Origin: Bacteroidota bacterium | GTDB taxonomy: Bacteria; Bacteroidota; Bacteroidia; Chitinophagales; Chitinophagaceae | Length of the DNA: 64,000 nt | Direction of reading: 5' to 3' | Assembly (NCBI GenBank): GCA_005798905.1 | Contig: SYIK01000005.1 | Coordinates: 186,001 to 250,000, forward strand | Shown: positions 25,702 to 35,543 of the stretch, piece by piece | Position numbering within the stretch: position 1 is the first letter of the stretch | How the letters are laid out: the number at the start of each line of letters is the position of its first letter | Notes under the pieces: generated by a model | The model's database searches: none | Seen by the model: only the letters and a program-made list of their open reading frames with translations | Told to the model about the DNA's origin: nothing | Position numbers and translations under genes: made by a program

Positions 25702-28700
25702 TTGCTTGCTATTACGCTTTTCGTAAATAGTCCGAAAGGACAAAATATTTTAGGGCAATTAGTCACAAAGCGACTGTCCAACAATTTAGGCGTAACCATT
25801 CAAATAAAGCATGTCGGTTTTTCGATTTTTAATAAAATAAATTTAAACGATTTATTGCTAAAAGATAAAAAAAACGACACCTTGCTTTTTGCTGGGCAAG
25901 TTAATTTTCGCATTACAGATTGGTTTTTTGTAAAAGAGAAAATTGTTTTGTCATATATCGGAATTGAAAATGCAATATTCAATTTAAACCGAACTGATTC
26001 GATTTGGAATTACAATTTTTTGGAAGATTATTTTTTTTCTGCTAAAAAAAATGCAACGAATAAAAATGCATTGGATCTCGATTTTAAAAAAATAGAGTTA
26101 CGAAATATCACATTTAACCAGAGCGATAAATGGAAAGGACAAGAATTGAAATTTTCGTTAAAAGCGTTGAATTTAAACGCTGACGAAATAAATTTTTCAA
26201 AAAAAAATATTGCTATTCAATCGCTCGAATTAGAGCAACCGGAACTTTTCGTAGTTAATTATCCTGGCAATCAAAAAATAAACCCTTCACAAAAAAAACT
26301 CAATTTATTTTTTAAAAATCAAGATTGGACGGCAACAATTGCTAAAATAAAAATTGACGCCGGTTCTTTTAAATTGAACAATGGTTTTGAGAAAAAAACA
26401 ACGCCACATTTCGACGCTAACCATATTTCATTCAATCCCATTTTCGGCAGAATTGAAAATATTTTTTTTATAAAAAACAAACTCACTGCTGATCTTTTTT
26501 TGAAAACGAAAGAACAAAGTGGATTGGAAATAAAATCATTTTTTACAAAAATTATTTTCACCCCACAAAATTTACAACTAATAAAATTTGAATTAGAAAC
26601 AAAAAAAAGTAAAATTCGAAATTCCATTCAAGTAGATTTTTCAAAACAAAATCCAAAATTTAATACCGAATTTGCAGATTCAGAAATTGACAGCGATGAG
26701 CTTGTTTTTTTTATTCCGTCTTTTAAAAACTGGAATCAAAAATTTAAAATAAAAGGCAAATTAAATTACAATGCAGATGAATTAATTGGAACTGATTTTT
26801 TTGTAAAAACAAGCAATAACACTTTCCTGATTGCTGATTTTAATAAAACAAAAAAACTTATTTCAATTGCAGTAAAAAACCTTTCTACAACTTATTCCGA
26901 TTTGGTGCGATTTTTTCCTTCACTTTCAAAATCCTCATTCACAAAACTGAGTAACTTTTCTCAAATTCGTTTTAGTGGAAATGTAAAAAGCAATTCTAAT
27001 GATTTAGAAACCGACGGAATTTTTTATACGAATTTGGGTACGATTCACAGCTCCTTGAAATTAGAATTAGAATTTGAAAAAGAAAAAACGCCAATATTTT
27101 CAGCAATTATTGAATCAGAGAATTTTGATATTGGCAAATTTATTGGCAATGTTAATTTTGGGAACACTTCATTCAAATCAATAATAAACGGGAGAGGATT
27201 AACTGCTAAACCCTTCTCTGCAACGATTTCTTCCACAGTATCTCAACTTTTTTACAAAAATTATACTTATAAAAAAATTGAATTTAATGGCACGGGCAAT
27301 AAAGAAAATATTGTTGGAAATTTATCAATCGATGACGAAAATGCTTCTGCTGATTTGGGAGGATCAATTAATTTCAAAAATGAAATCCCAATAGTTGATT
27401 TTAATGCACAAGTAAAAAAAATAAATTTTAAACCACTTAATTTTTACAAAGAAGATTTATCATTAAAAGGAAATTTTCGTGCTAATTTTTCAGGGAATAA
27501 TTTTTCTGATTTTTTGGGTTATGCAAAAATTTCAAATGCAACTTTTAAGAAAAAAAACAAAGTGGTTGCAATAGATTCTATTCTGTTGAAATCTCAATTT
27601 CACAATCAAAAAAAATCTATTTCATTAAACTCGGATGAATTTGATGGCGACATTACAGGCGATTTTTCGATTGAAGAATTGCCGTCAGTTTTTCACAATT
27701 TGCTTCAACAATATTACCCTTCGTTAATAACTACAACAAAACCAAAAACGAAACCACAAGACTTTTCTTTTAATTTCAAAACGAATTATGTTGATGATTT
27801 ACTTAATTTTTTCGACAGCAGTTTGCATGGTTTTAACGGGGCGAGTGTTGACGGTTTTTTAAATTCTACAACAAATCAAAGTAATATTAAAATTGATTTA
27901 CCCGCTGCTTCGTATAAAAATTATCAACTACAAAATCTCCAACTTTTAGGAAGAACAAATTTTCAAAAATTGGAATTAACCGGCAGTGTTGACCAATTAG
28001 ATTTTAATGAAAAAATACATATTCCGTTTACAAAAATTGAACTAAACACGGAAAATGATCTTTCGAAACTAAAAATTGAAACACAATCAACAAATAAAAA
28101 TATTCCATCAGGTTCCATTCAAACTCAAATACAATCCTTTGCAGACGGAGTTTCTATTCGTTTCGACTCGTCTCGTTTTGTAATCAATGGAAAAACTTGG
28201 CGAATTGAAAAAGAAGGAAAGTTGGAACTCCGATCCAACTCAACCCTTCCAAGTGAAATTGTATTAAAAGAAAGTAATCAGGAAATTAATATTAAAACTA
28301 ACCACTCTTCTCGCGGAAATTGGAACGATGTTTTTGTAGAATTGAAAAAAATAAATTTGGGAGACATTGCACCCTATTTAATTAAATCGAACCAAATAGA
28401 AGGGTTGGCAACGGGAAGTTTTATCATAGAAAATCCGACAAATGAATTTGATGTTTCCGGAAAATTTTTAACAGAAGAACTGCAATTTGAAAATGATTCA
28501 ATCGGGAAAGTAGAATCACAACTTAGTTATAATGGTGAAACCGGAAAATTGATTGTAACCGGGAAAAACTCGAACCCTTCTCAAAAAATAAATTACAACA
28601 TCGATTGGTTTTTAAACGATTCTGCGCAACAAAAAGAAAACAGCATCAGCATTTTTCCTGAAAACTATCCGATAAAAATTGTTGAAAAATTTATTGGTAA

Positions 28701-30330
28701 CTTATTTTCAGATTTGACCGGCTACGCATCCGGAAATTTAAAAATTATTAGCAAAGGAAGAAATCAACAATACATTGGTAAATTGCGAACACACGATGCC
28801 GGATTGAAAATATTATTTACGAACTGTACCTACAATATTCAAGACTCCGAAATTGAATTTCGAGAAGATGCATTGGATTTAGGAACATTAAAATTGATTG
28901 ACCCAATTACAAAACAAACTGCAACGCTGAGCAAAGGAATTATAAAACACGATGCGTGGCGAAAGCTGGAATTTGATATTCGTGCTGCTGTTGACAACCT
29001 TCCAATTCAAGTTTTAAATACAACTGAAAAAGACAACAAAGATTTTTTTGGAAATGCAAAAGGAATTGGAACTTTTACACTAAAAGGAACCGAGTCGAAT
29101 TTATTGATGAAAGTGGTTGCAGCGGCTTCTTCGCGAGATAGTTCGTACATAACCATTCCAAACATCAGTGGTAGAGAAACTGGCGTTGCCGACTTTTTAA
29201 TTGAAAAAAAATATGGGAGGGAAATGCGTGCTGAAATTGCAAATAAATCATATAATAATTTTAAATACGATATTGATGTTACGGGCAATCCGATGGTGAA
29301 TGTAAAAATCATTCCTGATGAAATAACCGGAGATGAAATTAGGGGACGAGGAGAAGGGAATTTAAGACTAGTTTCGAGCACAACCGAACCATTAAGTATT
29401 CATGGTCGTTATTTAATAAACGAAGGGAATTATCTTTTTACTTTTCAATCTTTTTTCAAAAAACCATTTGAACTTAAAAAGAATGCAGGCAATTATATTG
29501 AATGGAACGGTGATCCATACAAAGCAAAAATCAATATAGACGCTGTTTACAAAACAGATAAAAAAGTAGATTTTTCTCCCCTTACAAATAACACTTCTTC
29601 AAATTCAATTGTTTCTGGATTTCGTGATTTTGTATTTGTAGTTGCCAAACTAAGAGGCGATCTTTTTAACCCAACAATTTCATTCGAATTGGATTTACCC
29701 CCAGAAAGTGCTGCAAAAAAAGATATGGCAATTTCGTTTTTACTCAACCAAATTCAAAACAACGAAAATGAATTGAATAAGCAAGTAGCATTTCTTGTAG
29801 TGTTTAATAGTTTTGCACCAAACCTTGCTACAACACCCATTACGAATATTGATTTGGTTGTAAATAGTATTTCTGGTCTTTTATCGGGTCAAATAAATGC
29901 GGTGTTAAATAATTTATTATCGCAAAAATTAAAAATACCCGGATTGTTTGTCAATTTCTCTGGTTCTTTGTATAACCCAAATCCTTTTAAAAATTCAACT
30001 ACAGCGCTAAACTACGACCGAACCAATTTGAATGTAAATATTGCTAAAACACTTTTCGATGATCGAGTTGTTTTAACTTATGAAGGAAATTTTGATTTAC
30101 CTGTTCAATCTACAACCCAAATCAAAACCGAGCTACTTACTAATTTTTCTATTGAATATCTCATCAATAAATCGGGAAGCATTCGCGCAACAATCTTTCA
30201 CAAAGAAAATGCTGATTTTTTATCAACAAATACAACATCTGGAAATAAATCAAAACGATTTGGAGGAAGCTTAACATTCAGACGAGAATTTAATAAACTG
30301 CGAGATTTTTTCAAAAAGCCAACCAAATAA
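25702..30330 (+). CDS. tamB: Translocation and assembly module protein TamB (DUF490)
   Basis: The protein of at least 1542 residues is AsmA/TamB-like: an N-terminal membrane anchor, a very long beta-rich region and a C-terminal DUF490 domain (~1180-1500, containing GNPMVNVKI, GRGEGNLRL and SFELDLPPESAAKKDMAISF). TamB bridges inner and outer membranes and is now viewed as a lipid conduit. The first conventional start is TTG at 25702, but the frame is open upstream from just after a TAA and encodes LKKIAIVIGLSFLFLLLAIT, clearly the rest of the anchor. No ATG, GTG or TTG exists there. A CTG or ATT start or a sequence error is likely. Confidence 0.85.
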   Translation: MLAITLFVNSPKGQNILGQLVTKRLSNNLGVTIQIKHVGFSIFNKINLNDLLLKDKKNDTLLFAGQVNFRITDWFFVKEKIVLSYIGIENAIFNLNRTDSIWNYNFLEDYFFSAKKNATNKNALDLDFKKIELRNITFNQSDKWKGQELKFSLKALNLNADEINFSKKNIAIQSLELEQPELFVVNYPGNQKINPSQKKLNLFFKNQDWTATIAKIKIDAGSFKLNNGFEKKTTPHFDANHISFNPIFGRIENIFFIKNKLTADLFLKTKEQSGLEIKSFFTKIIFTPQNLQLIKFELETKKSKIRNSIQVDFSKQNPKFNTEFADSEIDSDELVFFIPSFKNWNQKFKIKGKLNYNADELIGTDFFVKTSNNTFLIADFNKTKKLISIAVKNLSTTYSDLVRFFPSLSKSSFTKLSNFSQIRFSGNVKSNSNDLETDGIFYTNLGTIHSSLKLELEFEKEKTPIFSAIIESENFDIGKFIGNVNFGNTSFKSIINGRGLTAKPFSATISSTVSQLFYKNYTYKKIEFNGTGNKENIVGNLSIDDENASADLGGSINFKNEIPIVDFNAQVKKINFKPLNFYKEDLSLKGNFRANFSGNNFSDFLGYAKISNATFKKKNKVVAIDSILLKSQFHNQKKSISLNSDEFDGDITGDFSIEELPSVFHNLLQQYYPSLITTTKPKTKPQDFSFNFKTNYVDDLLNFFDSSLHGFNGASVDGFLNSTTNQSNIKIDLPAASYKNYQLQNLQLLGRTNFQKLELTGSVDQLDFNEKIHIPFTKIELNTENDLSKLKIETQSTNKNIPSGSIQTQIQSFADGVSIRFDSSRFVINGKTWRIEKEGKLELRSNSTLPSEIVLKESNQEINIKTNHSSRGNWNDVFVELKKINLGDIAPYLIKSNQIEGLATGSFIIENPTNEFDVSGKFLTEELQFENDSIGKVESQLSYNGETGKLIVTGKNSNPSQKINYNIDWFLNDSAQQKENSISIFPENYPIKIVEKFIGNLFSDLTGYASGNLKIISKGRNQQYIGKLRTHDAGLKILFTNCTYNIQDSEIEFREDALDLGTLKLIDPITKQTATLSKGIIKHDAWRKLEFDIRAAVDNLPIQVLNTTEKDNKDFFGNAKGIGTFTLKGTESNLLMKVVAAASSRDSSYITIPNISGRETGVADFLIEKKYGREMRAEIANKSYNNFKYDIDVTGNPMVNVKIIPDEITGDEIRGRGEGNLRLVSSTTEPLSIHGRYLINEGNYLFTFQSFFKKPFELKKNAGNYIEWNGDPYKAKINIDAVYKTDKKVDFSPLTNNTSSNSIVSGFRDFVFVVAKLRGDLFNPTISFELDLPPESAAKKDMAISFLLNQIQNNENELNKQVAFLVVFNSFAPNLATTPITNIDLVVNSISGLLSGQINAVLNNLLSQKLKIPGLFVNFSGSLYNPNPFKNSTTALNYDRTNLNVNIAKTLFDDRVVLTYEGNFDLPVQSTTQIKTELLTNFSIEYLINKSGSIRATIFHKENADFLSTNTTSGNKSKRFGGSLTFRREFNKLRDFFKKPTK

Positions 30331-30474
30331 TGATTTGCAAAAATATGTACTTGATTAACCCTATCCAGTTTGTCCAAACAGCATTTTTTGTGGAAAAATT
30401 GTCAAAATAATTGATATTGATTTAAGGTTACAATTTGTTAACATTGCCCTAAATTTCTTTTAATTATTTCCGAC

Positions 30475-30482
30475 TATCTTTA
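30475..30482 (+). promoter_or_regulatory. Possible -7 element for the Oar-like receptor
   Basis: TATCTTTA fits TAnnTTTG except for the last base and lies 20 bp upstream of the ATG at 30502. No well-spaced TTG -33 element was found. Confidence 0.4.
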
Positions 30483-30501
30483 CACCCAAAATTAATAATA
30501 T

Positions 30502-33500
30502 ATGCTAAAGAGAATTTTACTCTTCTTTGTTACGCTATTCATAGCTAACAATTTTTTAACAGCCCAAATTACAACTAGTAGTTTAACTGGAACTGTAAAG
30601 GACCCTTCTTCAAAAGAAGCCCTTGTTGGAGCCACTGTAAGTGCAACGCACATACCTTCTGGCACTAAATTTTCTACAGTAACTCGTGCTGGAGGACAAT
30701 ACACGATTTTCAACATGCAAGTTGGAGGTCCGTACACTGTAGAAATTTCGTTTGTAGGTTTTGAGAAACAAACAAGCGATGGACTTTATCTAAGATTAGC
30801 AGAAACATTTTTGTTAAATGCAGATCTTGTTAAAACCGGTGCAGTTCTTGAGCAAGTTGTAGTAACTACGCAAAGAAAAAATTCGATTATGAATTCGCAC
30901 AGAACAGGATCGACTACTAACATTAGTAGCCGTGAACTTCAGCGTTTACCAAGCATTAGCAGAAATATTAACGACTTCACACGTTTGACTCCTCAAGCCA
31001 ATGGATCTTCTGTTGCTGGTGGTAACTATCGTCAAAATAACTTTACAATTGATGGAGCAGACTTCAATAACAGTTTCGGAATTGGAACTAATTTGCCTGC
31101 AAATGGTTCACCAATTTCTATTGATGCACTTGAAGAAATTTCTGTGAATGTTACTCCATTCGACGTTCGCCAATCTGGTTTTATTGGAAGTTCAATAAAT
31201 GCTGTTACCCGTTCTGGTAAAAACAAAAGAGAAATTTCTGTTTATAATTACTTTAGAACAGAAAAACAACAAGGCGATAAAGTAGGAAAAGTTGCAATCG
31301 TTCCTACTCCATTTGAGTACAAACAATGGGGTGTAAGCATAGGCGGTGCAATTGCCAAAAACAAATTGTTCTACTTTGTAAACTATGAAACAGAAAATCA
31401 GCCGAAGCAAATTCAAACCCGTGTTGCCGCATCTGCAAGCAATCCTTTTGGAAGCTCTTCAAACGTAGCAAGACCAACTGAAACCGAATTGAACACAATT
31501 AGCCAATATTTAAAAACTACATACAATTACGAAACTGGTCCTTATCAAGGCTATTCTACACAAACAGAAAGAAAGAAATTAATGATTCGTATGGATTGGA
31601 ATATTAATTCTAATCACAGAATGAATGTACGTTATAGTGATGTTCAAGGTGGTGAACCAAATCCTCCAAGTACATCAAGATCTCCTCTTACTGCTTATAC
31701 TTCAGGAGCAGGCCGTACAGATATTAATGCTTTATGGTTCAAAAATTCACATTATTTTCAAGAGGCAAATTTCACTTCGCTTGCTGCTGAATTAAACTCA
31801 AAATTTGGCAAGGTTTCAAATTCATTAAGAGCTTCTAGTACTTTACAAGACGACGTTCGCACAACAGGAAGCACAGTTTTTCCTTTTGTTGATATCTTAA
31901 AAGATGGATCTCCTTTCACTTCTTTTGGATATGAACCTTTTTCTTTTGGAAACTTAAGAAGAGTAAAAATGTCTTCCATTGTTGATAACCTAAGTTGGAG
32001 ATCGGGTAAACACGATTGGACACTTGGTGTTCAGTTTGATATGAGTGTAACCAAAAACGGATTTCAACGCTTCGGAGCAAGTTATTACACTTTCAACTCT
32101 TGGGATGATTTTGTAAATGGGGTTAAACCAAGAGACTTTGCATTGACATATTCTTTAATGCCAGATTTTGCACAAGCATATCCAAAGTTTGAGTTTAAAC
32201 AAAACTCATTCTATGTTCAAGATGAAATTTCTGTAACAGATAGACTTAAAGTTACACTTGGTTTACGTTTTGACAAACCTACTTTCCCAACCGATATCCC
32301 TGAAATAAAAACGCATGCATTAGTAGCTGCTTTATCTTTTGCTAATGGCGAACAGTTAAATACTGGAATTATGCCTAAAGCAAGAACTTTGGTATCTCCT
32401 CGTCTTGGTTTCAATTGGGATTTTTATGGAGATCGTTCTTTACAAATTCGTGGAGGAACAGGAATTTTTACTGGGAAAATTCCATTTGTTTGGATAGTTA
32501 GCCAAGTTGGCGATGCTGGAATGTTGCAAGTAACTCAAACTTTTGTTGGACAAACAAATACTCCTGGACCATTCAATCCAAATATTGGAGCATACAGACC
32601 AGCTACTGTTCCTGCAGCAGGTACTGTTATTCCAAGTACAATTACAATAATCGATCCGGACTTTAGAATTCCACAAACAATGAAAACTAGCCTTGCAATT
32701 GATGCAAGACTTCCATGGGATATGACTTTTTCTTTGGAAGGAATTTACAATAAAGACATGCATACTGCTGTTTTCAGAAATCCAAACTTAGTGGCTCCTA
32801 CTCCACTTGCAGTTGCAGGTTATGTTGATAACAGAATGATCTATCCAGCTACAGTCCCTCAACGATTTATTAATCCATTAACAACTGCAGGCTTAGCTAG
32901 TCCATTAGGAACACAAGCTTTCAATACAATCGTGCTTGATAACGGAGACAAAGGAATGTATGCTTCTTTGACTGCTAAAATTGACAAACAATTTAGAAAT
33001 GGAGTGTTTGCATCTTTAGCTTATACTAAATCAGTAGCTAACAATTTGTTTGATGGTAGTGGTGACCAACCTTTATCTGCATTCCAAAGTACTGCAACGG
33101 TAAATGGATCTAATTCTCCAGTTTTAGGATATGCTGGTTTTGTAGTTCCTGATAGACTAGTTGGTACATTCTCTTTCAAGAAAGAATATATTAAGCATCT
33201 TGCAACTACGTTCTCCGTAATGTATTCAGGATCTATTGACGGAAGATTCTCATATACATATTCTGCTGATTTTAACAGAGATGGTACAAATTTCGATTTG
33301 ATTTATATTCCTAAAGATCCTTCCGAAATTACTTTTGTTTCTTCTACAATTGGAACAACAACATTCACAGCAGATCAGCAAAGTGCTATGTTCTTCAATT
33401 ATATTGAACAAGACAAATATCTAAGAGCACACAAAGGACAATATGCAGAAAGAAATGGTGCTCAGATTCCTTGGAGAAATCAATTTGATGTTAAGATTGT

Positions 33501-33792
33501 TCAAGACTTGTTTGCAAATATTGGTAAACATAGAAACACACTTCAAGTAAGTCTTGATATTATGAATTTTGGCAACTTATTGAATTCAGAATATGGAATT
33601 CAAAAATCTATTAATGCTCCATCAATATTAGTTCCAACAAACGTTTCTTCTTTAGTACCTGGTGGAACTGTAAAACCAACTTTCAGACTTGCTACTTTTG
33701 GAACTGCCCCTGTTACTAAAACTTTCAGAGACAACCTAAGTATTTTCTCAACTTACTACATGCAGTTTGGAATTCGTTACTTGATGAATTAA
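30502..33792 (+). CDS. Oar-like TonB-dependent outer-membrane receptor
   Basis: The 1096-residue protein has a Sec signal peptide (to about AQITTSS, residue 21) and a carboxypeptidase-regulatory-like beta-sandwich (~25-110: LTGTVKDPSSKEALVGATV). A plug domain follows (~110-240, GGNYRQNNFTIDGADFNNSF), then a long beta-barrel with aromatic C-terminus (FGIRYLMN). This is the layout of the Oar group, implicated in uptake or protein export at the outer membrane. It lacks a SusD partner, so it is not a polysaccharide-utilisation receptor. A strong terminator follows. Confidence 0.88.
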   Translation: MLKRILLFFVTLFIANNFLTAQITTSSLTGTVKDPSSKEALVGATVSATHIPSGTKFSTVTRAGGQYTIFNMQVGGPYTVEISFVGFEKQTSDGLYLRLAETFLLNADLVKTGAVLEQVVVTTQRKNSIMNSHRTGSTTNISSRELQRLPSISRNINDFTRLTPQANGSSVAGGNYRQNNFTIDGADFNNSFGIGTNLPANGSPISIDALEEISVNVTPFDVRQSGFIGSSINAVTRSGKNKREISVYNYFRTEKQQGDKVGKVAIVPTPFEYKQWGVSIGGAIAKNKLFYFVNYETENQPKQIQTRVAASASNPFGSSSNVARPTETELNTISQYLKTTYNYETGPYQGYSTQTERKKLMIRMDWNINSNHRMNVRYSDVQGGEPNPPSTSRSPLTAYTSGAGRTDINALWFKNSHYFQEANFTSLAAELNSKFGKVSNSLRASSTLQDDVRTTGSTVFPFVDILKDGSPFTSFGYEPFSFGNLRRVKMSSIVDNLSWRSGKHDWTLGVQFDMSVTKNGFQRFGASYYTFNSWDDFVNGVKPRDFALTYSLMPDFAQAYPKFEFKQNSFYVQDEISVTDRLKVTLGLRFDKPTFPTDIPEIKTHALVAALSFANGEQLNTGIMPKARTLVSPRLGFNWDFYGDRSLQIRGGTGIFTGKIPFVWIVSQVGDAGMLQVTQTFVGQTNTPGPFNPNIGAYRPATVPAAGTVIPSTITIIDPDFRIPQTMKTSLAIDARLPWDMTFSLEGIYNKDMHTAVFRNPNLVAPTPLAVAGYVDNRMIYPATVPQRFINPLTTAGLASPLGTQAFNTIVLDNGDKGMYASLTAKIDKQFRNGVFASLAYTKSVANNLFDGSGDQPLSAFQSTATVNGSNSPVLGYAGFVVPDRLVGTFSFKKEYIKHLATTFSVMYSGSIDGRFSYTYSADFNRDGTNFDLIYIPKDPSEITFVSSTIGTTTFTADQQSAMFFNYIEQDKYLRAHKGQYAERNGAQIPWRNQFDVKIVQDLFANIGKHRNTLQVSLDIMNFGNLLNSEYGIQKSINAPSILVPTNVSSLVPGGTVKPTFRLATFGTAPVTKTFRDNLSIFSTYYMQFGIRYLMN

Positions 33793-33813
33793 TATCAAAA
33801 CTTCATTTATACA

Positions 33814-33845
33814 AAACCTCCGATTATAAGTCGGAGGTTTTTTTA
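33814..33845 (+). terminator. Terminator after the Oar-like receptor
   Basis: AAACCTCCGA-TTATAAG-TCGGAGGTTT is a perfect 10-bp stem with a 7-nt loop and a T7 run, 22 bp after the stop. Confidence 0.92.
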
Positions 33846-33868
33846 TGATTAGATTTTTAAAGTAAAAA

Positions 33869-35095
33869 TTAAAAATAAGTAGAAACGCCAATTTGAATTC
33901 CACCCAACTTAGTTGTGGGATTACCTAAAATATCTTTTTGCCAATTGTAACGATAGTTAATTCTAAAAACAGTTTCGGAAGTTGGGCGCCAACTGATTCC
34001 GGAAACAATTGAAAAAACATCTTCTGCAATATTTTCATTTATAGATTTAAATTTCCCTTTGTTCCAATCAACATATTCAATTCTCAATACAACATTGACA
34101 ATTGATTTTTCGACTCCAAAAATTTTGGTTCTAAAAATTGGTTTTACGAAATCAATAAATCCACCTTGTTGATTTTTACCAAATTGTTCAGTATAAGTTT
34201 CAGGCACACCTACTTTTACCCAAGCCCATTCTGCGGTAATTGCTGTATTTATTTTCGAAATTTTAGTATTGAAATCAATAGCAAAAACATCGGCTCTTCT
34301 TTTTTTGTCAAGTATAAATCCATCGTCTTGAAATTTATTATAAACTCCTCCCATCCAAGACAGACCTAATTCTCCAACGTTGTTCTTTTTTGCAGTAATT
34401 TTTGCGGTTGTTAAAAAACTTCCATTAAAACTTTCTTCGAAACGATCGATGTCTTTTTTTACAGCAGGTAAAAATGTCTTACTTTCTTCATTTTCAATAA
34501 TTCGATTATTCAATCCATTTGTTAAATAAAATTCATAACCGTACACCCAAACTTTATTCCCAGTTTTTCCATAAATACCAAATCCAACATTACTGAAAGT
34601 TGCCGGCAATAATTGTGTTGCAGAAATTGGACGATCCACAAAATCCCATTTTGGTCCATCATGATTTTGATTGAAAGCACCAATTGGATTCATCACAATT
34701 CCTGAACGAATATTTAATAAAGATGAAATTTCAAAATCCAACGCAGCAAATTCAATATTGATTTCTTTTGTACCATCTTCAAATTCAATTTCAGAAAGAA
34801 AAGAAAACCGATTGGCAATGGAAGAGGAGAAAAACAGAGTTGTTCTGCGCATTTGAAACTGATGCCCTTCGCTTATTCCATCTTCTTTTATATATTGATA
34901 ATTTGCTTCTGCATATCCGCCCAATGCAATAGGCAACTTATCCGATTTTAAAAAAGGACGATTATATGTTGCGTCCATATTCAAATGAATACTAGCTGTA
35001 TCCTTCGCTTCGCGTCGAAGAAAATTTGAATTAATCTGTGCAGAAACTTGCAAGATTAAAAAGCAACTCAGAAAACTAGTTATGTTTTTTTTCAT
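33869..35095 (-). CDS. Phosphate-selective porin O/P-type outer-membrane protein
   Basis: The 408-residue protein has a signal peptide (to VSAQ, residue ~20) and a beta-barrel pattern typical of the porin O/P family: GYAEANYQYIKEDGISEGHQ, then FQMRRTTLFFSSSIANRFSF, and a C-terminal aromatic Phe (GIQIGVSTYF). It is the last gene of a three-gene operon with a di-haem oxidoreductase and a Rieske protein; its ATG shares one base with the Rieske stop. The cargo is unknown. Control by the upstream DtxR/MntR-type regulator would favour a metal-related role, by inference only. Confidence 0.82.
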   Translation of the reverse strand: MKKNITSFLSCFLILQVSAQINSNFLRREAKDTASIHLNMDATYNRPFLKSDKLPIALGGYAEANYQYIKEDGISEGHQFQMRRTTLFFSSSIANRFSFLSEIEFEDGTKEINIEFAALDFEISSLLNIRSGIVMNPIGAFNQNHDGPKWDFVDRPISATQLLPATFSNVGFGIYGKTGNKVWVYGYEFYLTNGLNNRIIENEESKTFLPAVKKDIDRFEESFNGSFLTTAKITAKKNNVGELGLSWMGGVYNKFQDDGFILDKKRRADVFAIDFNTKISKINTAITAEWAWVKVGVPETYTEQFGKNQQGGFIDFVKPIFRTKIFGVEKSIVNVVLRIEYVDWNKGKFKSINENIAEDVFSIVSGISWRPTSETVFRINYRYNWQKDILGNPTTKLGGIQIGVSTYF

Positions 35096-35538
35096 TATTT
35101 TCTTAAATCGATAAATAATTCATTTTTATTAATTGTTACAGGAAATGTTTGTAAATCCTTTGCAGCGGGTCCATTTATCACTTTTCCGTTATGAGCAAAT
35201 TCACTCCCATGAGCCGAGCAATATAAATGCTGACCAGAAATTTTCAATTCCGTTCCTTGATGCGAACAGCGCATCCAAACAGCATTATACTCATTTTCGT
35301 TAATTCGAAAAATACAGATTGGATATTGCAATGTTTCATTTCTGAGAATGATTGAACTACGAAATTGTTGCTTCTTATTTTTAGTAAAAATAAATTCAGA
35401 CGCATCAACAATCAATCCATCCTTATTCATTTTACCATTTATAATTGCTAATGGAGTGCAGGATGGAATTAAATTTCCGGACACCGTGGCAATTAAACAA
35501 ACCATACATCCACTTTTAATAAATGCTCTCCTATCCAT
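35095..35538 (-). CDS. Tat-exported Rieske [2Fe-2S] protein
   Basis: The 147-residue protein has a twin-arginine signal (RRAFIKSG) followed by a possible lipobox (NLIPSC, Cys27). The Rieske cluster site is CSHQGTEL (Cys91, His93) plus CSAHGSEF (Cys107, His110). The two extra cysteines that form the disulfide in high-potential bc1-type Rieske proteins are Thr and Ala here, so a lower-potential or differently tuned centre is expected. It is coupled to the porin gene and follows the di-haem protein by 5 bp. It probably passes electrons to or from that periplasmic di-haem enzyme. Confidence 0.88.
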   Translation of the reverse strand: MDRRAFIKSGCMVCLIATVSGNLIPSCTPLAIINGKMNKDGLIVDASEFIFTKNKKQQFRSSIILRNETLQYPICIFRINENEYNAVWMRCSHQGTELKISGQHLYCSAHGSEFAHNGKVINGPAAKDLQTFPVTINKNELFIDLRK

Positions 35539-35543
35539 AATTA

